Shown here: piece after piece, positions 24,507-32,472 of the stretch
Layout of the letters: each line of letters begins with the position of its first letter
Numbering within the stretch: position 1 is the stretch's first letter
Origin: Blautia sp. SC05B48
GTDB taxonomy: Bacteria; Bacillota; Clostridia; Lachnospirales; Lachnospiraceae
Length of the DNA stretch: 64,000 bases
Direction of reading: 5' to 3'
Assembly (NCBI RefSeq): GCF_005848555.1
Contig: NZ_CP040518.1
Coordinates: 1,983,001-2,047,000 of the forward strand
Notes under the pieces: generated by a model
Seen by the model: the letters and a program-made list of their open reading frames with translations, nothing else
What the model was told of the DNA's origin: nothing
The model's database searches: none
Translations under genes and position numbers: made by a program

Positions 24507-25853
24507 ATGGGTAAATATTTCGGAACAGATGGTTTTCGTGGTGAAGCAAATGTAAAACTTACGGCAGATCATGCATTTCGCGTGGGACGTTATCTCGGCT
24601 GGTATTATGGCAGAGATCACAAGGCGAAGATCGTGATCGGCAAGGATACAAGAAGAAGCAGCTACATGTTTGAGTATGCCCTTGCGGCAGGACTTACCGC
24701 ATCCGGCGCAGATGCCTATCTGCTTCATGTAACCACAACTCCAAGTGTATCCTATGTGGTACGTACAGAAGATTTTGACTGCGGTATCATGATTTCCGCA
24801 AGCCATAATCCGTTTAATGATAATGGGATCAAGGTCCTTAATGAGAACGGGCAGAAGATTTCCGCAGATATTGAAGCACGTATTGAGGCATATCTGGACG
24901 GTGAGATTGAGGAACTTCCGCTGGCAACCGGAGAAGATATCGGCTGTACTGTGGATTTTGCATCCGGAAGAAATCGTTATATCGGACATCTAATCTCTAT
25001 CCCATGCCATGATTTCAAAAATATCAAGGTTGGACTGGATTGCTCCAACGGAAGCTCATCCGCCATTGCCAAGAGTGTTTTTGACGCACTTCGTGCAAAA
25101 ACCTATGTGATCAACAATGAGCCAAACGGAACCAACATCAACCGTGGCTGCGGTTCCACACACATTGAAGTTCTGAGACAGTTCGTGGTAGATAAAGGTC
25201 TGGATATCGGTTTTGCATATGATGGTGACGCAGACCGCTGTATCGCCGTAGACCACCGCGGAAACATCATTGACGGTGACAAGATCATGTATGTGTGCGG
25301 CAAATATTTAAGAGAGAAAGGCCAGCTCAACGGAAATACAGTTGTAACAACCGTTATGTCCAATCTTGGTCTTTACAAGTCTCTGGAGCGTGAAGGCATC
25401 GACTATGAGCAGACAGCAGTTGGTGATAAATACGTTGCCGAGAACATGATGGAAAACAATTACAGTATCGGTGGTGAACAGTCCGGACATATCATCTTCA
25501 GCCGCTATTCCGCTACCGGTGACGGGATCCTGACTTCTCTTATGATCATGGAGGCATGTGTGGATCAGAAGGCCACACTCTGTGATCTTGCAAAGGAGAT
25601 GAAGGTTTATCCGCAGCTTCTCAGGAATGTGCGTGTTTCCGACAAGAAAACAGCACTGGAGAACGAAAAGGTAAAAGCAGCCATTGAGGCAGCTGCGGAG
25701 GCACTTGGCGATGACGGACGTATCCTGGTACGTGAGAGCGGTACAGAGCCGCTGATCCGTGTTATGGTAGAAGCGGGAACGGATGATCTTTGCCATAAAT
25801 ATGTGGACAGTGTTGTTGATGTGATGGAAGCCGAAGGGCTTGTTGTAGAATAA
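24507..25853 (+). CDS. glmM: Phosphoglucosamine mutase
   Basis: A 448-residue alpha-D-phosphohexomutase that makes glucosamine-1-phosphate for peptidoglycan precursors. The start MGKYFGTDGFRGEANVKLT is diagnostic. The phosphoserine loop is GIMISASHNPFNDNGIK (Ser about residue 98), the metal loop is AYDGDADRCIAVD, the sugar-binding loop is GGEQSGHIIF, and the phosphate-binding loop is VRESGTEPLIRVMVE. Length and all four loops match GlmM rather than phosphoglucomutase. Confidence 0.95.
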   Translation: MGKYFGTDGFRGEANVKLTADHAFRVGRYLGWYYGRDHKAKIVIGKDTRRSSYMFEYALAAGLTASGADAYLLHVTTTPSVSYVVRTEDFDCGIMISASHNPFNDNGIKVLNENGQKISADIEARIEAYLDGEIEELPLATGEDIGCTVDFASGRNRYIGHLISIPCHDFKNIKVGLDCSNGSSSAIAKSVFDALRAKTYVINNEPNGTNINRGCGSTHIEVLRQFVVDKGLDIGFAYDGDADRCIAVDHRGNIIDGDKIMYVCGKYLREKGQLNGNTVVTTVMSNLGLYKSLEREGIDYEQTAVGDKYVAENMMENNYSIGGEQSGHIIFSRYSATGDGILTSLMIMEACVDQKATLCDLAKEMKVYPQLLRNVRVSDKKTALENEKVKAAIEAAAEALGDDGRILVRESGTEPLIRVMVEAGTDDLCHKYVDSVVDVMEAEGLVVE

Positions 25854-25861
25854 GGAATTCC

Positions 25862-26920
25862 ATGAAAAAAACAAAGACCGTATTGATTCTTGCAGCTGTT
25901 ACAGGAGTTTTGCTTCTGGGCGGCTGCGGCAGTGAAAAAACAAAAATATATGAACAGGCCGGAAAGGATCTTTCCCAGGGAAGCTACAAGTATGCCCTGG
26001 AGGAGTACCAGAGCTCTATCCAGAACGGAGTGAAGCTGGCACAGTCCTATCGTGGGGCAGGTATCGCAAGCCTGCGTCTTGGCAAATATGAGGATGCGGT
26101 GAATAGCTTCACGGAAGCTCTGAACTGCGATAAAGTAAGCAAAAGCCTTCGTAAGGATATCCTGTCCTATCGGGCTACTGCAGAGCTGAAGTCTGGAAAA
26201 TACGAGGATGCCATGGCAGACTGTCAGACACTTGGAGAAGATTTTTCCATGGATGCAGGCAGTTATTTCCTCACCGGAAAGGTTGCCCTTGCCATGGATT
26301 CCTACGAAGAAGCTGCATCTAACTTCAAACAGGCTTATGGAGAAGATTCCACCTATGATATGGCAATCGAGATCTATGAGGCATATCTGGACAAGGATAT
26401 GGAAGCGGACGGGACCAGATATCTGGAAGCTGCTCTTTCTTCTGAGGCCAAGGATGCCCAGGACCACTGTGACAGAGGCCGTGTCTACTATTATATGGAA
26501 GACTACAGCAACGCAAAAAAAGAGCTTCTGGAAGCAACCAAGAAGGATAATACGGAAGCATTGCTTCTTCTGGGAATGGTATATCTTGCCCAGGATGATG
26601 TGGAAAATGCCCAGGCAATGTACAAGCAGTATATTTCCGCAGTGGGTGATTCCGCCAAGGGCTATAATGGCCTGGCACTGTGCGATATCCGAAGCGGAGA
26701 TTATGATTCCGCTCTTGATAACATCACAAAAGGCCTTCCGACAGCTGCCACAGACGAGATGCAGAGCCTCCTGTTCAATGAGATCGTAGCCTATGAGAAA
26801 AAGCTGGATTTTGCTACTGCACTGACCAAGGTCCAGGAATATATTGAGATGTTCCCTGAAGATTCCGCTGCAAAAAAAGAGCGGGCTTTCCTGAAAACCA
26901 GAACGTCTTCGGAGGGCTGA
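25862..26920 (+). CDS. TPR-repeat lipoprotein
   Basis: A 352-residue protein with a signal peptide ending in the lipobox LLGGC (Cys about residue 22). The mature part is a run of tetratricopeptide repeats from about residue 30 to 345, with typical A/G-x-x-Y/L-x-x-G-x-Y-x-x-A pairs (RGAGIASLRLGKYEDAVNSF, AELKSGKYEDAMADC). It should be anchored to the outer face of the membrane as a protein-interaction scaffold. It lies 8 bp after glmM and 1 bp before hflX, in the same operon. The partner is unknown. Confidence 0.85.
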   Translation: MKKTKTVLILAAVTGVLLLGGCGSEKTKIYEQAGKDLSQGSYKYALEEYQSSIQNGVKLAQSYRGAGIASLRLGKYEDAVNSFTEALNCDKVSKSLRKDILSYRATAELKSGKYEDAMADCQTLGEDFSMDAGSYFLTGKVALAMDSYEEAASNFKQAYGEDSTYDMAIEIYEAYLDKDMEADGTRYLEAALSSEAKDAQDHCDRGRVYYYMEDYSNAKKELLEATKKDNTEALLLLGMVYLAQDDVENAQAMYKQYISAVGDSAKGYNGLALCDIRSGDYDSALDNITKGLPTAATDEMQSLLFNEIVAYEKKLDFATALTKVQEYIEMFPEDSAAKKERAFLKTRTSSEG

Positions 26921-26921
26921 T

Positions 26922-28157
26922 ATGGAATATTTTGAGGAAATACAGGACAGGGTTATCCTGATCGGTGTTCAGGCAGATCGGGGGGATGACATGGAGGAAT
27001 CCCTGGATGAGCTTGGAGAACTTGCGGCTACGGCAGGTGCGGCGGTTGCAGGCAGGATCATTCAGAATCGTGAGGCCGTACATCCGGGAACCTATATCGG
27101 AAAAGGCAAGATCGAAGAGGTAAAAGGTCTTCTCTATGCCCTGGATGCCAATGGTGTGATCTGTGACGATGAGCTTTCTCCTGCCCAGATGAATAATCTG
27201 GAACGGGAGCTGGAGTGCAAGGTTATGGATCGTACCCTGCTGATCCTTGACATTTTTGCGAAGCGTGCTGTCACAAGTGAAGGCAAGATCCAGGTAGAGC
27301 TTGCACAGCTTCGTTACCGGTCTGCACGTCTTGTGGGACTTCGTTCTTCTCTTTCGCGACTTGGAGGAGGAATCGGAACCAGAGGCCCCGGTGAGAAAAA
27401 GCTGGAGACAGACCGTCGTCTGATCCGGAACAGGATTTCCGCACTAAAGCAGGAGCTTTCCCAGGTGGAAAAGCACAGAGAGCTGATCCGTTCCAGAAGA
27501 GCTGTGGGAAATCTGAAGACAGCAGCCATTGTCGGTTATACCAATGCAGGAAAGTCAACGCTTCTGAATACACTGACAGGCGCCTCGGTGCTTTCGGAGG
27601 ATAAGCTGTTTGCCACACTGGATCCGACTACCCGTCTTCTGACGCTGGATGACGGACAGCAGCTTCTTCTTACGGATACCGTAGGCTTTATCCGCAAGCT
27701 TCCGCACAATCTGGTGGAAGCCTTCAAGAGTACTCTGGAGGAAGCCAAATATGCGGATTATATCATTCATGTGGTAGATGCATCCAATCCTCAGGCGGAG
27801 ATGCAGATGCATATCGTATATGAAACCCTGAAAGAGCTTGGTGCCCTGGGAAAAAAGACGATCACACTTTTTAACAAGCAGGACCGTGTTTCCGGGGAGA
27901 GCTTCCGGGATCTCCGGGCAGACCATACGCTGAAGATTTCCGCACAGACAGGAGAAGGGCTTGAGGAATTTAAGCAGCTTCTTTCGGAGATCCTAGCAGA
28001 AGGACAGATTTATATGGAACGGCTTTTTCCTTATTCGGAGGCCGGTCAGATACAGCTGATCCGTGAGTATGGACAGCTTCTTTCGGAAGAGTATACCGAA
28101 GGCGGGATTGCTGTAAAAGCAAGAGTTCCGCGGGAAATCTATCCGAAAGTCACATAA
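26922..28157 (+). CDS. hflX: GTPase HflX
   Basis: A 411-residue TRAFAC GTPase. The N-terminal HflX domain has the glycine-rich loop HPGTYIGKGKIEEV and the region LSRLGGGIGTRGPGEKKLETDRR. The G domain follows with G1 GYTNAGKSTL, G3 DTVGFI and G4 NKQD. HflX binds the 50S subunit, splits stalled 70S ribosomes and is linked to stress recovery. It closes the rho-to-hflX gene run; downstream the only hairpin is the palindrome that also looks like an NrdR site. Confidence 0.95.
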   Translation: MEYFEEIQDRVILIGVQADRGDDMEESLDELGELAATAGAAVAGRIIQNREAVHPGTYIGKGKIEEVKGLLYALDANGVICDDELSPAQMNNLERELECKVMDRTLLILDIFAKRAVTSEGKIQVELAQLRYRSARLVGLRSSLSRLGGGIGTRGPGEKKLETDRRLIRNRISALKQELSQVEKHRELIRSRRAVGNLKTAAIVGYTNAGKSTLLNTLTGASVLSEDKLFATLDPTTRLLTLDDGQQLLLTDTVGFIRKLPHNLVEAFKSTLEEAKYADYIIHVVDASNPQAEMQMHIVYETLKELGALGKKTITLFNKQDRVSGESFRDLRADHTLKISAQTGEGLEEFKQLLSEILAEGQIYMERLFPYSEAGQIQLIREYGQLLSEEYTEGGIAVKARVPREIYPKVT

Positions 28158-28176
28158 TGTTAAAATATCTACTCAG

Positions 28177-28221
28177 TACCATATATAGTACCGTGAACAA
28201 AACGGGCACTATATATGGTGC
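28177..28221 (+). promoter_or_regulatory. Paired NrdR-box-like palindromes upstream of nrdD copy 1
   Basis: TACCATATATAGTACC (28177-28192) and GCACTATATATGGTGC (28206-28221) each resemble the NrdR consensus ACAC-W-ATATAT-W-GTGT. The second is an inverted copy of the first, so together they can also fold into a long hairpin followed by TTTTT (28222-28226), which could end the hflX transcript. NrdR represses ribonucleotide reductase genes when dATP is high. Confidence 0.75.
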
Positions 28222-28229
28222 TTTTTATG

Positions 28230-28258
28230 TTGACGCAAAGAGGCGTGTCTGATACAAT
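28230..28258 (+). promoter_or_regulatory. Promoter of nrdD copy 1
   Basis: -35 TTGACG (28230-28235), 17-nt spacer, -10 TACAAT (28253-28258). The NrdR-like boxes lie just upstream of the -35. The ~105-nt leader can form the hairpin AACACA...TGTGTT (about 28276-28302), a GCGGA/TCCGC hairpin (about 28321-28338), and an AATGC/GCATT stem around the ribosome binding site. Confidence 0.75.
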
Positions 28259-28371
28259 AAGCCTACAGCGCTTTGAACACAGATCGTGAAACGGAGTGTG
28301 TTCGTAAGCAGGCAAGTGAGGCGGAATGGAATATCCGCTTATAAATAAATGCATGAGGGAGGCATTTTCTT

Positions 28372-30744
28372 ATGTTTCAGGTAGTAAAAAGAGACGGCGA
28401 ATTAGACGAATTCAAAATGGGGAAGATCACCGCGGCAATTGACAAGGCATTTGATGCTAAAGGCAAGAATTACAGTTCGGATATGATCGATCTTCTGGGA
28501 CTTCGTGTTACAGCGGATTTTCAGAATAAGATCGAGAACAACCGGATTTCTGTTGAGGATATCCAGGACAGTGTGGAGAACGTACTGATCCAGGCCGGAT
28601 ATTCTGATGTTGCCAAGGCGTATATCCTTTATCGTAAGCAGCGTGAGAAGATCCGCAATATGAAATCTACCATCCTTGACTATAAAGAGATCGTAAACAG
28701 CTATGTAAAGGTTGAGGACTGGCGTGTAAAGGAGAACTCAACGGTTACTTATTCTGTAGGAGGTCTGATCTTAAGCAACTCCGGAGCAGTTACCGCAAAC
28801 TACTGGCTGTCTGAGATCTATGACAACGAGATCGCAGATGCACACAGAAATGCAGATATCCATATCCATGATCTGTCCATGCTGACCGGTTACTGTGCAG
28901 GCTGGTCCCTGAAGCAGCTGATCCGAGAGGGACTTGGCGGTATTGAGGGTAAGATCACTTCTGCACCTGCAAAGCATTTAAGTGTACTCTGTAACCAGAT
29001 GGTGAATTTCCTGGGTATCATGCAGAACGAGTGGGCAGGCGCACAGGCATTTTCATCCTTTGATACTTATCTGGCACCTTTTGTAAAGTCAGACAACCTT
29101 TCCTATCCGGAGGTTAAAAAATGTATTGAGTCCTTTGTATATGGCGTAAATACTCCAAGCCGCTGGGGTACTCAGGCACCGTTTTCCAACATTACACTGG
29201 ACTGGACCGTTCCGGACGACCTTGCAGAGCTTCCGGCTATCGTAGGCGGCAAGGACATGGATTTCAAATATAAGGACTGTAAGAAAGAAATGGATATGGT
29301 CAACAAGGCATTTATCGAGACCATGATCGAGGGAGATGCCAACGGACGTGGATTCCAGTATCCGATCCCGACCTATTCCATCACAAAGGAATTTGACTGG
29401 TCTGATACCGAGAACAACCGTCTTCTTTTTGAGATGACTTCCAAGTACGGTACTCCGTATTTTTCCAATTATATCAACAGTGATATGAAGCCAAGCGACA
29501 TCCGCAGCATGTGCTGCCGCCTCCGTCTGGATCTTCGTGAGCTCCGTAAAAAGAGCGGTGGATTCTTTGGCTCCGGTGAGAGCACAGGCTCTGTAGGCGT
29601 TGTTACCATCAATATGCCGCGTATCGCATATCTTTCCAGAACGCCGAAGGAATTTTATCAGCGCCTGGACCACATGATGGATATCTCCGCAAGATCTCTT
29701 CATATCAAGAGAGATGTGATCAGCAGGCTTCTGGATGAGGGACTGTATCCGTACACGAAGAGATATCTTGGAAGCTTTAACAACCATTTTTCCACCATCG
29801 GTCTTGTGGGAATGAACGAAGCGGGCTTAAATGCCTGCTGGCTGAAAAAGGACATGACAGATCCGGAAACCCAGAAGTTTACAAAAGAGGTTCTGGAGCA
29901 TATGAGAAACCGTCTTTCAGACTATCAGGAGCAGTATCCGGGAGAGCTTTTCAACCTGGAGGCAACACCGGCAGAGTCCACTGCATACCGTCTTGCCAAA
30001 CACGACAGAAGTCGTTATCCGGATATCAAAACAGCAGGAAAAGAGGGCGACACCCCGTATTACACAAATAGTTCTCATCTGCCGGTTGATTACACTGCGG
30101 ATATTTTTGACGCACTGGATATTCAGGACGATCTGCAGACTCTGTATACTTCAGGAACCGTATTCCATGCATTCCTTGGGGAGAAGCTTCCGGACTGGAA
30201 GGCAGCGGCAGCTCTGGTACGTAAGATTGCAGAGAATTATCGCCTGCCCTATTACACTATCTCACCGACCTATTCCGTATGTCAGGAGCACGGCTACATC
30301 AGCGGCGAGCATTTCACCTGCCCGAAATGTGGAAAGAAGGCTGAGGTTTACAGCCGTATCACAGGATATTACCGCCCTGTACAGAACTGGAATGATGGTA
30401 AGACCCAGGAGTACAAGAATCGTACCCTCTATGATATTACCCATTCCCAGCTGAAAAAGGTCCACACCAGTGTGATGACCATGAAGGGTGACGAGGTGGA
30501 GATCCAGCCTGTGGAATCTCATAAATATCTTTTTACGACCAGCACCTGTCCGAACTGCCGTATGGCAAAGAAAATGCTTGAAGGAGAAGAACTGGAGATC
30601 ATCGATGCTGAGCAGAATCCCGAGCTTGTCAAGCAGTATGGGATCCGTCAGGCGCCTACACTTGTGATCACTGACGGGTCACAGGTTAAGAAGTATGTGA
30701 ATGCTTCTAACATTCAGAAGTATGTAGATGAAGAGCTGGATTGA
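28372..30744 (+). CDS. nrdD: Class III ribonucleotide reductase fused to a glutaredoxin-like domain
   Basis: A 790-residue anaerobic ribonucleoside-triphosphate reductase. Residues 1-95 are an ATP-cone (FQVVKRDGELDEFKMGKITA). The glycyl-radical barrel follows, with MCCRLRLDLRELRKKSGGFFG holding active-site Cys. Near residues 645-690, CQEHG...CPKCGKK is a zinc-type site and RITGYYRPVQNW carries the radical Gly. Unlike standard NrdD it continues ~90 residues into a thioredoxin/glutaredoxin-like domain with FTTSTCPNCRMAKKML (CxxC) and a cis-Pro APTLVI. The fused domain may recycle the active-site cysteines. No nrdG activase gene adjoins. Confidence 0.92.
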   Translation: MFQVVKRDGELDEFKMGKITAAIDKAFDAKGKNYSSDMIDLLGLRVTADFQNKIENNRISVEDIQDSVENVLIQAGYSDVAKAYILYRKQREKIRNMKSTILDYKEIVNSYVKVEDWRVKENSTVTYSVGGLILSNSGAVTANYWLSEIYDNEIADAHRNADIHIHDLSMLTGYCAGWSLKQLIREGLGGIEGKITSAPAKHLSVLCNQMVNFLGIMQNEWAGAQAFSSFDTYLAPFVKSDNLSYPEVKKCIESFVYGVNTPSRWGTQAPFSNITLDWTVPDDLAELPAIVGGKDMDFKYKDCKKEMDMVNKAFIETMIEGDANGRGFQYPIPTYSITKEFDWSDTENNRLLFEMTSKYGTPYFSNYINSDMKPSDIRSMCCRLRLDLRELRKKSGGFFGSGESTGSVGVVTINMPRIAYLSRTPKEFYQRLDHMMDISARSLHIKRDVISRLLDEGLYPYTKRYLGSFNNHFSTIGLVGMNEAGLNACWLKKDMTDPETQKFTKEVLEHMRNRLSDYQEQYPGELFNLEATPAESTAYRLAKHDRSRYPDIKTAGKEGDTPYYTNSSHLPVDYTADIFDALDIQDDLQTLYTSGTVFHAFLGEKLPDWKAAAALVRKIAENYRLPYYTISPTYSVCQEHGYISGEHFTCPKCGKKAEVYSRITGYYRPVQNWNDGKTQEYKNRTLYDITHSQLKKVHTSVMTMKGDEVEIQPVESHKYLFTTSTCPNCRMAKKMLEGEELEIIDAEQNPELVKQYGIRQAPTLVITDGSQVKKYVNASNIQKYVDEELD

Positions 30745-30893
30745 GCTCTTCGGGGCAATTGTAAATTGTAATTAAAATGGCTGGACGTATGTCTGTTTGG
30801 ATGTGCGTCTGGTCTTTTTTTATATATTCTTTTTATTTTTGTCTTTTTGTTCTTAGGTTTTTTGGGGAGATTTTCGTTTTTGGGGAAAGGTGG

Positions 30894-30921
30894 TTGACAT
30901 TTCATGGCGGAATGGTATACT
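30894..30921 (+). promoter_or_regulatory. Promoter without an obvious gene downstream
   Basis: -35 TTGACA (30894-30899), 16-nt spacer, -10 TATACT (30916-30921). It would transcribe into inverted element copy A, so an untranslated RNA is possible. Confidence 0.6.
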
Positions 30922-31024
30922 TATACGTGAGTTTAATGGTTGAAAGTGTTACACTTTAATGTATAAATATATACCGCTGTGATACCGCGTGGGGGATCCG
31001 GGAATTGTTTCCCGGCGGAAATTT

Positions 31025-31178
31025 GCGAGGGGGAAAGCACTCAAAGTTGCGAAGCCCGTTTTTCCCCCTCGCGCTCCCCCTTTCCGGGCACGCCTTTTGG
31101 AGCGCACGTTGTGGTGTGTGATACGTTATTGATGGGGCGATGGATTCGACTGTATCGGGAATTCAAGGCTGAGCCGAT
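31025..31178 (+). repeat. Inverted 154-bp element, copy A
   Basis: Begins with a hairpin GCGAGGGGGAAA (31025-31036) / TTTCCCCCTCGC (31061-31072), then CGCTCCCCC, GGGCACGCC, CACGTTGTGG and GGCGATGGATTC (31136-31147), ending GCCGAT. The same blocks occur in the same order and total length on the minus strand at 31293-31446 (copy B). Confidence 0.8.
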
Positions 31179-31292
31179 GGATGAGGGCGGACGGGAAAAG
31201 CGGCCCGCATAGCGGGCCTGTTCCCTGATATGAGATTCATGTTCTGTGATATTTAACTGAATCAGGAAAGCATATCCGTTATTTATATTTAT

Positions 31293-31446
31293 ATCGGCAC
31301 AACCTGCAATATCCAATACCGTAGAATCCATCGCCTCGTCAGAAAACTAACACATTCCACAACGCAGAACAGCGGCGTGGCCGGGAGGGGAGGAGCGCGA
31401 GGAGGGGACGATGGCCTTCGCAACTATGAATGCTTCCCCTCCTCGC
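31293..31446 (-). repeat. Inverted 154-bp element, copy B
   Basis: Read on the minus strand it begins with hairpin GCGAGGAGGGG / CCCCTCCTCGC (plus coordinates 31397-31446), shares AGTTGCGAAG in the loop with copy A, then CGCTCC, GCCACGCC, GCGTTGTGG and GGCGATGGATTC (complement at 31324-31335), ending GCCGAT at 31293. It is diverged from copy A by substitutions but of equal length. The spacer between the copies is 114 bp. Confidence 0.8.
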
Positions 31447-31453
31447 ACCTGCC

Positions 31454-31720
31454 GCATGCGAAATGCTCCCCCTGGAAGGGAAAAACCGCATACAAAATGC
31501 TCCCCCTGGAAAGGAAATCCACAGCCACATGCGAAATGCCCCTCCTGGAAAGGAAATCCACAGCCGCATGCGAAATGCCCCTCCTGGAAAGGAAATCCAC
31601 AGCCGCATGCGAAATGCCCCTCCTGGAAAGGAAATCCACAGCCGCATGCGAAATGCCCCCCTGGAAAGGGAATCCACCGCCGCATGCGAAATGTCCCCTC
31701 CCGGAAAGGGATTCACTTCC
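31454..31720. repeat. 39-bp tandem repeat, seven copies
   Basis: Units start at 31454, 31488, 31527, 31566, 31605, 31644 and 31682; copies 3-5 are almost identical (GCATGCGAAATGCCCCTCCT then GGAAAGGAAATCCACAGCC), the first is 34 bp and the sixth 38 bp. Each unit begins with the palindrome GCATGC. As 39 is a multiple of three and the unit lacks stops, several frames stay open on both strands. It directly adjoins inverted element copy B. Confidence 0.92.
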
Positions 31721-31805
31721 AATTAATTTCATGCTAGAATAAAAAAAGAATAATAAGAAAAAGAATAATAAGAAAAGAATAATCAGGAAAAGAGGAAAAC
31801 ACATC

Positions 31806-32246
31806 ATGGTAAAACAGAACATCGTCTTCGTAGAAAACACTCCGGGAAGTCTTCAGAAAGTCACAAAGATCCTTGCAGAGAATCAGATCGACATCTACGG
31901 GTTCGGCTGTTTCGATGCACCGGAGTTCGCAAACTTCCGTATGGTATGTGATGATCCGGAAAAAGCAGATCAGATCATGGCAGAAAACGGATATATGACC
32001 CGTATTACTCAGGCCATCCTGGTGGATCTTCAGGATGAGATCGGCGGCCTTGACAAGCTTCTCAGCGTCATGGGCGACAGCAACGTAAACCTTCATTACA
32101 TCTATACCTTTTTCCACAGAGGTTTGAAAGTCCCGGTAGCGATCATGCACTGTGAGGATCTCCTTGTTGCAGAGAGCGTTCTTCGTAACAATGGCTTCAA
32201 GGTTCTGAATCGTCTGGTAAATCCGGATGGAGTTGAAGAAGCGTAA
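31806..32246 (+). CDS. Tandem ACT-domain protein
   Basis: A 146-residue cytoplasmic protein made of two ACT-like domains: about 4-68 (QNIVFVENTPGSLQKVTKIL) and 72-140 (AILVDLQDEIGGLDKLLSVM). ACT domains bind amino acids and control enzymes or regulators allosterically. There is no catalytic or DNA-binding part, so it probably acts as a stand-alone sensor. Its best neighbours are azlCD downstream (branched-chain amino acid export), suggesting but not proving a link. RBS GAGGAAAAC precedes the ATG. Confidence 0.8.
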   Translation: MVKQNIVFVENTPGSLQKVTKILAENQIDIYGFGCFDAPEFANFRMVCDDPEKADQIMAENGYMTRITQAILVDLQDEIGGLDKLLSVMGDSNVNLHYIYTFFHRGLKVPVAIMHCEDLLVAESVLRNNGFKVLNRLVNPDGVEEA

Positions 32247-32291
32247 GGATATATTCTGGAAAATGACAAACAGGAATGACGTATTCACGTA

Positions 32292-32320
32292 TTGAAGTTT
32301 TGACAGGGTAATGCTACAAT
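32292..32320 (+). promoter_or_regulatory. Promoter of azlCD
   Basis: -35 TTGAAG (32292-32297), 17-nt spacer, -10 TACAAT (32315-32320). Confidence 0.6.
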
Positions 32321-32324
32321 AAAA

Positions 32325-32370
32325 GGGCGTGTCAGGAAACAGGAAAAATGTTTCCGGGCACGCTCTTATT
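32325..32370 (+). promoter_or_regulatory. Leader hairpin before azlC
   Basis: GCGTG and GGAAAC (32327-32340) pair with GTTTCC and CACGC (32350-32363) around a 9-nt A-rich loop, followed by TCTTATTT. It sits at the very 5' end of the azlCD transcript and may be an attenuator; no leader peptide or T-box was recognised. Confidence 0.5.
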
Positions 32371-32472
32371 TACATGTACAACGAGCTGTGGCGAGATTCT
32401 GATGAGTGCTGTACAGATCGGAGAAGCAGGCCTGCGTTTTATAACAGAATGTACATACAATGGAGGAAATCG

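Larger units (their letters stand above)
30745..31805. other. 1.06-kb stretch without a supported gene
   Basis: Contents in order: an nrdD terminator-like hairpin with TCTTTTTTT (about 30778-30821), a promoter (30894-30921), a small CCGGGAA/TTTCCCGG hairpin (30998-31015), inverted element copy A (31025-31178), a GGCCCGC-ATA-GCGGGCC hairpin in the centre (about 31201-31217), copy B (31293-31446), a 39-bp tandem repeat (31454-31720), and an A-rich RBS region for the ACT-domain gene. The open frames across it have no ribosome binding site and follow from the repeats. Confidence 0.75.

Noticed and set aside
30979..31212. 77-codon ORF downstream of the lone promoter at 30894
   Set aside because: No ribosome binding site; it is made of the hairpin-rich inverted element copy A.
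31134..31340. Possible tmRNA, because GGGGCGATGGATTCGAC resembles a tmRNA 5' end and GAATCCATCGCC at 31324 is its complement.
   Set aside because: No alanine-rich tag frame, T-arm or CCA end is present and the span is too short. The complementarity is explained by the inverted 154-bp element copies.
31454..31720. CRISPR array
   Set aside because: The 39-bp units are directly adjacent, with no unique spacers, and no cas genes are in the window.
31424..31840. Minus-strand 138-residue ORF and plus-strand ORFs across the 39-bp repeat
   Set aside because: They are open only because the unit length is a multiple of three and lacks stops; several frames are open at once and none has a ribosome binding site. 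The minus frame also runs into the ACT-domain gene.
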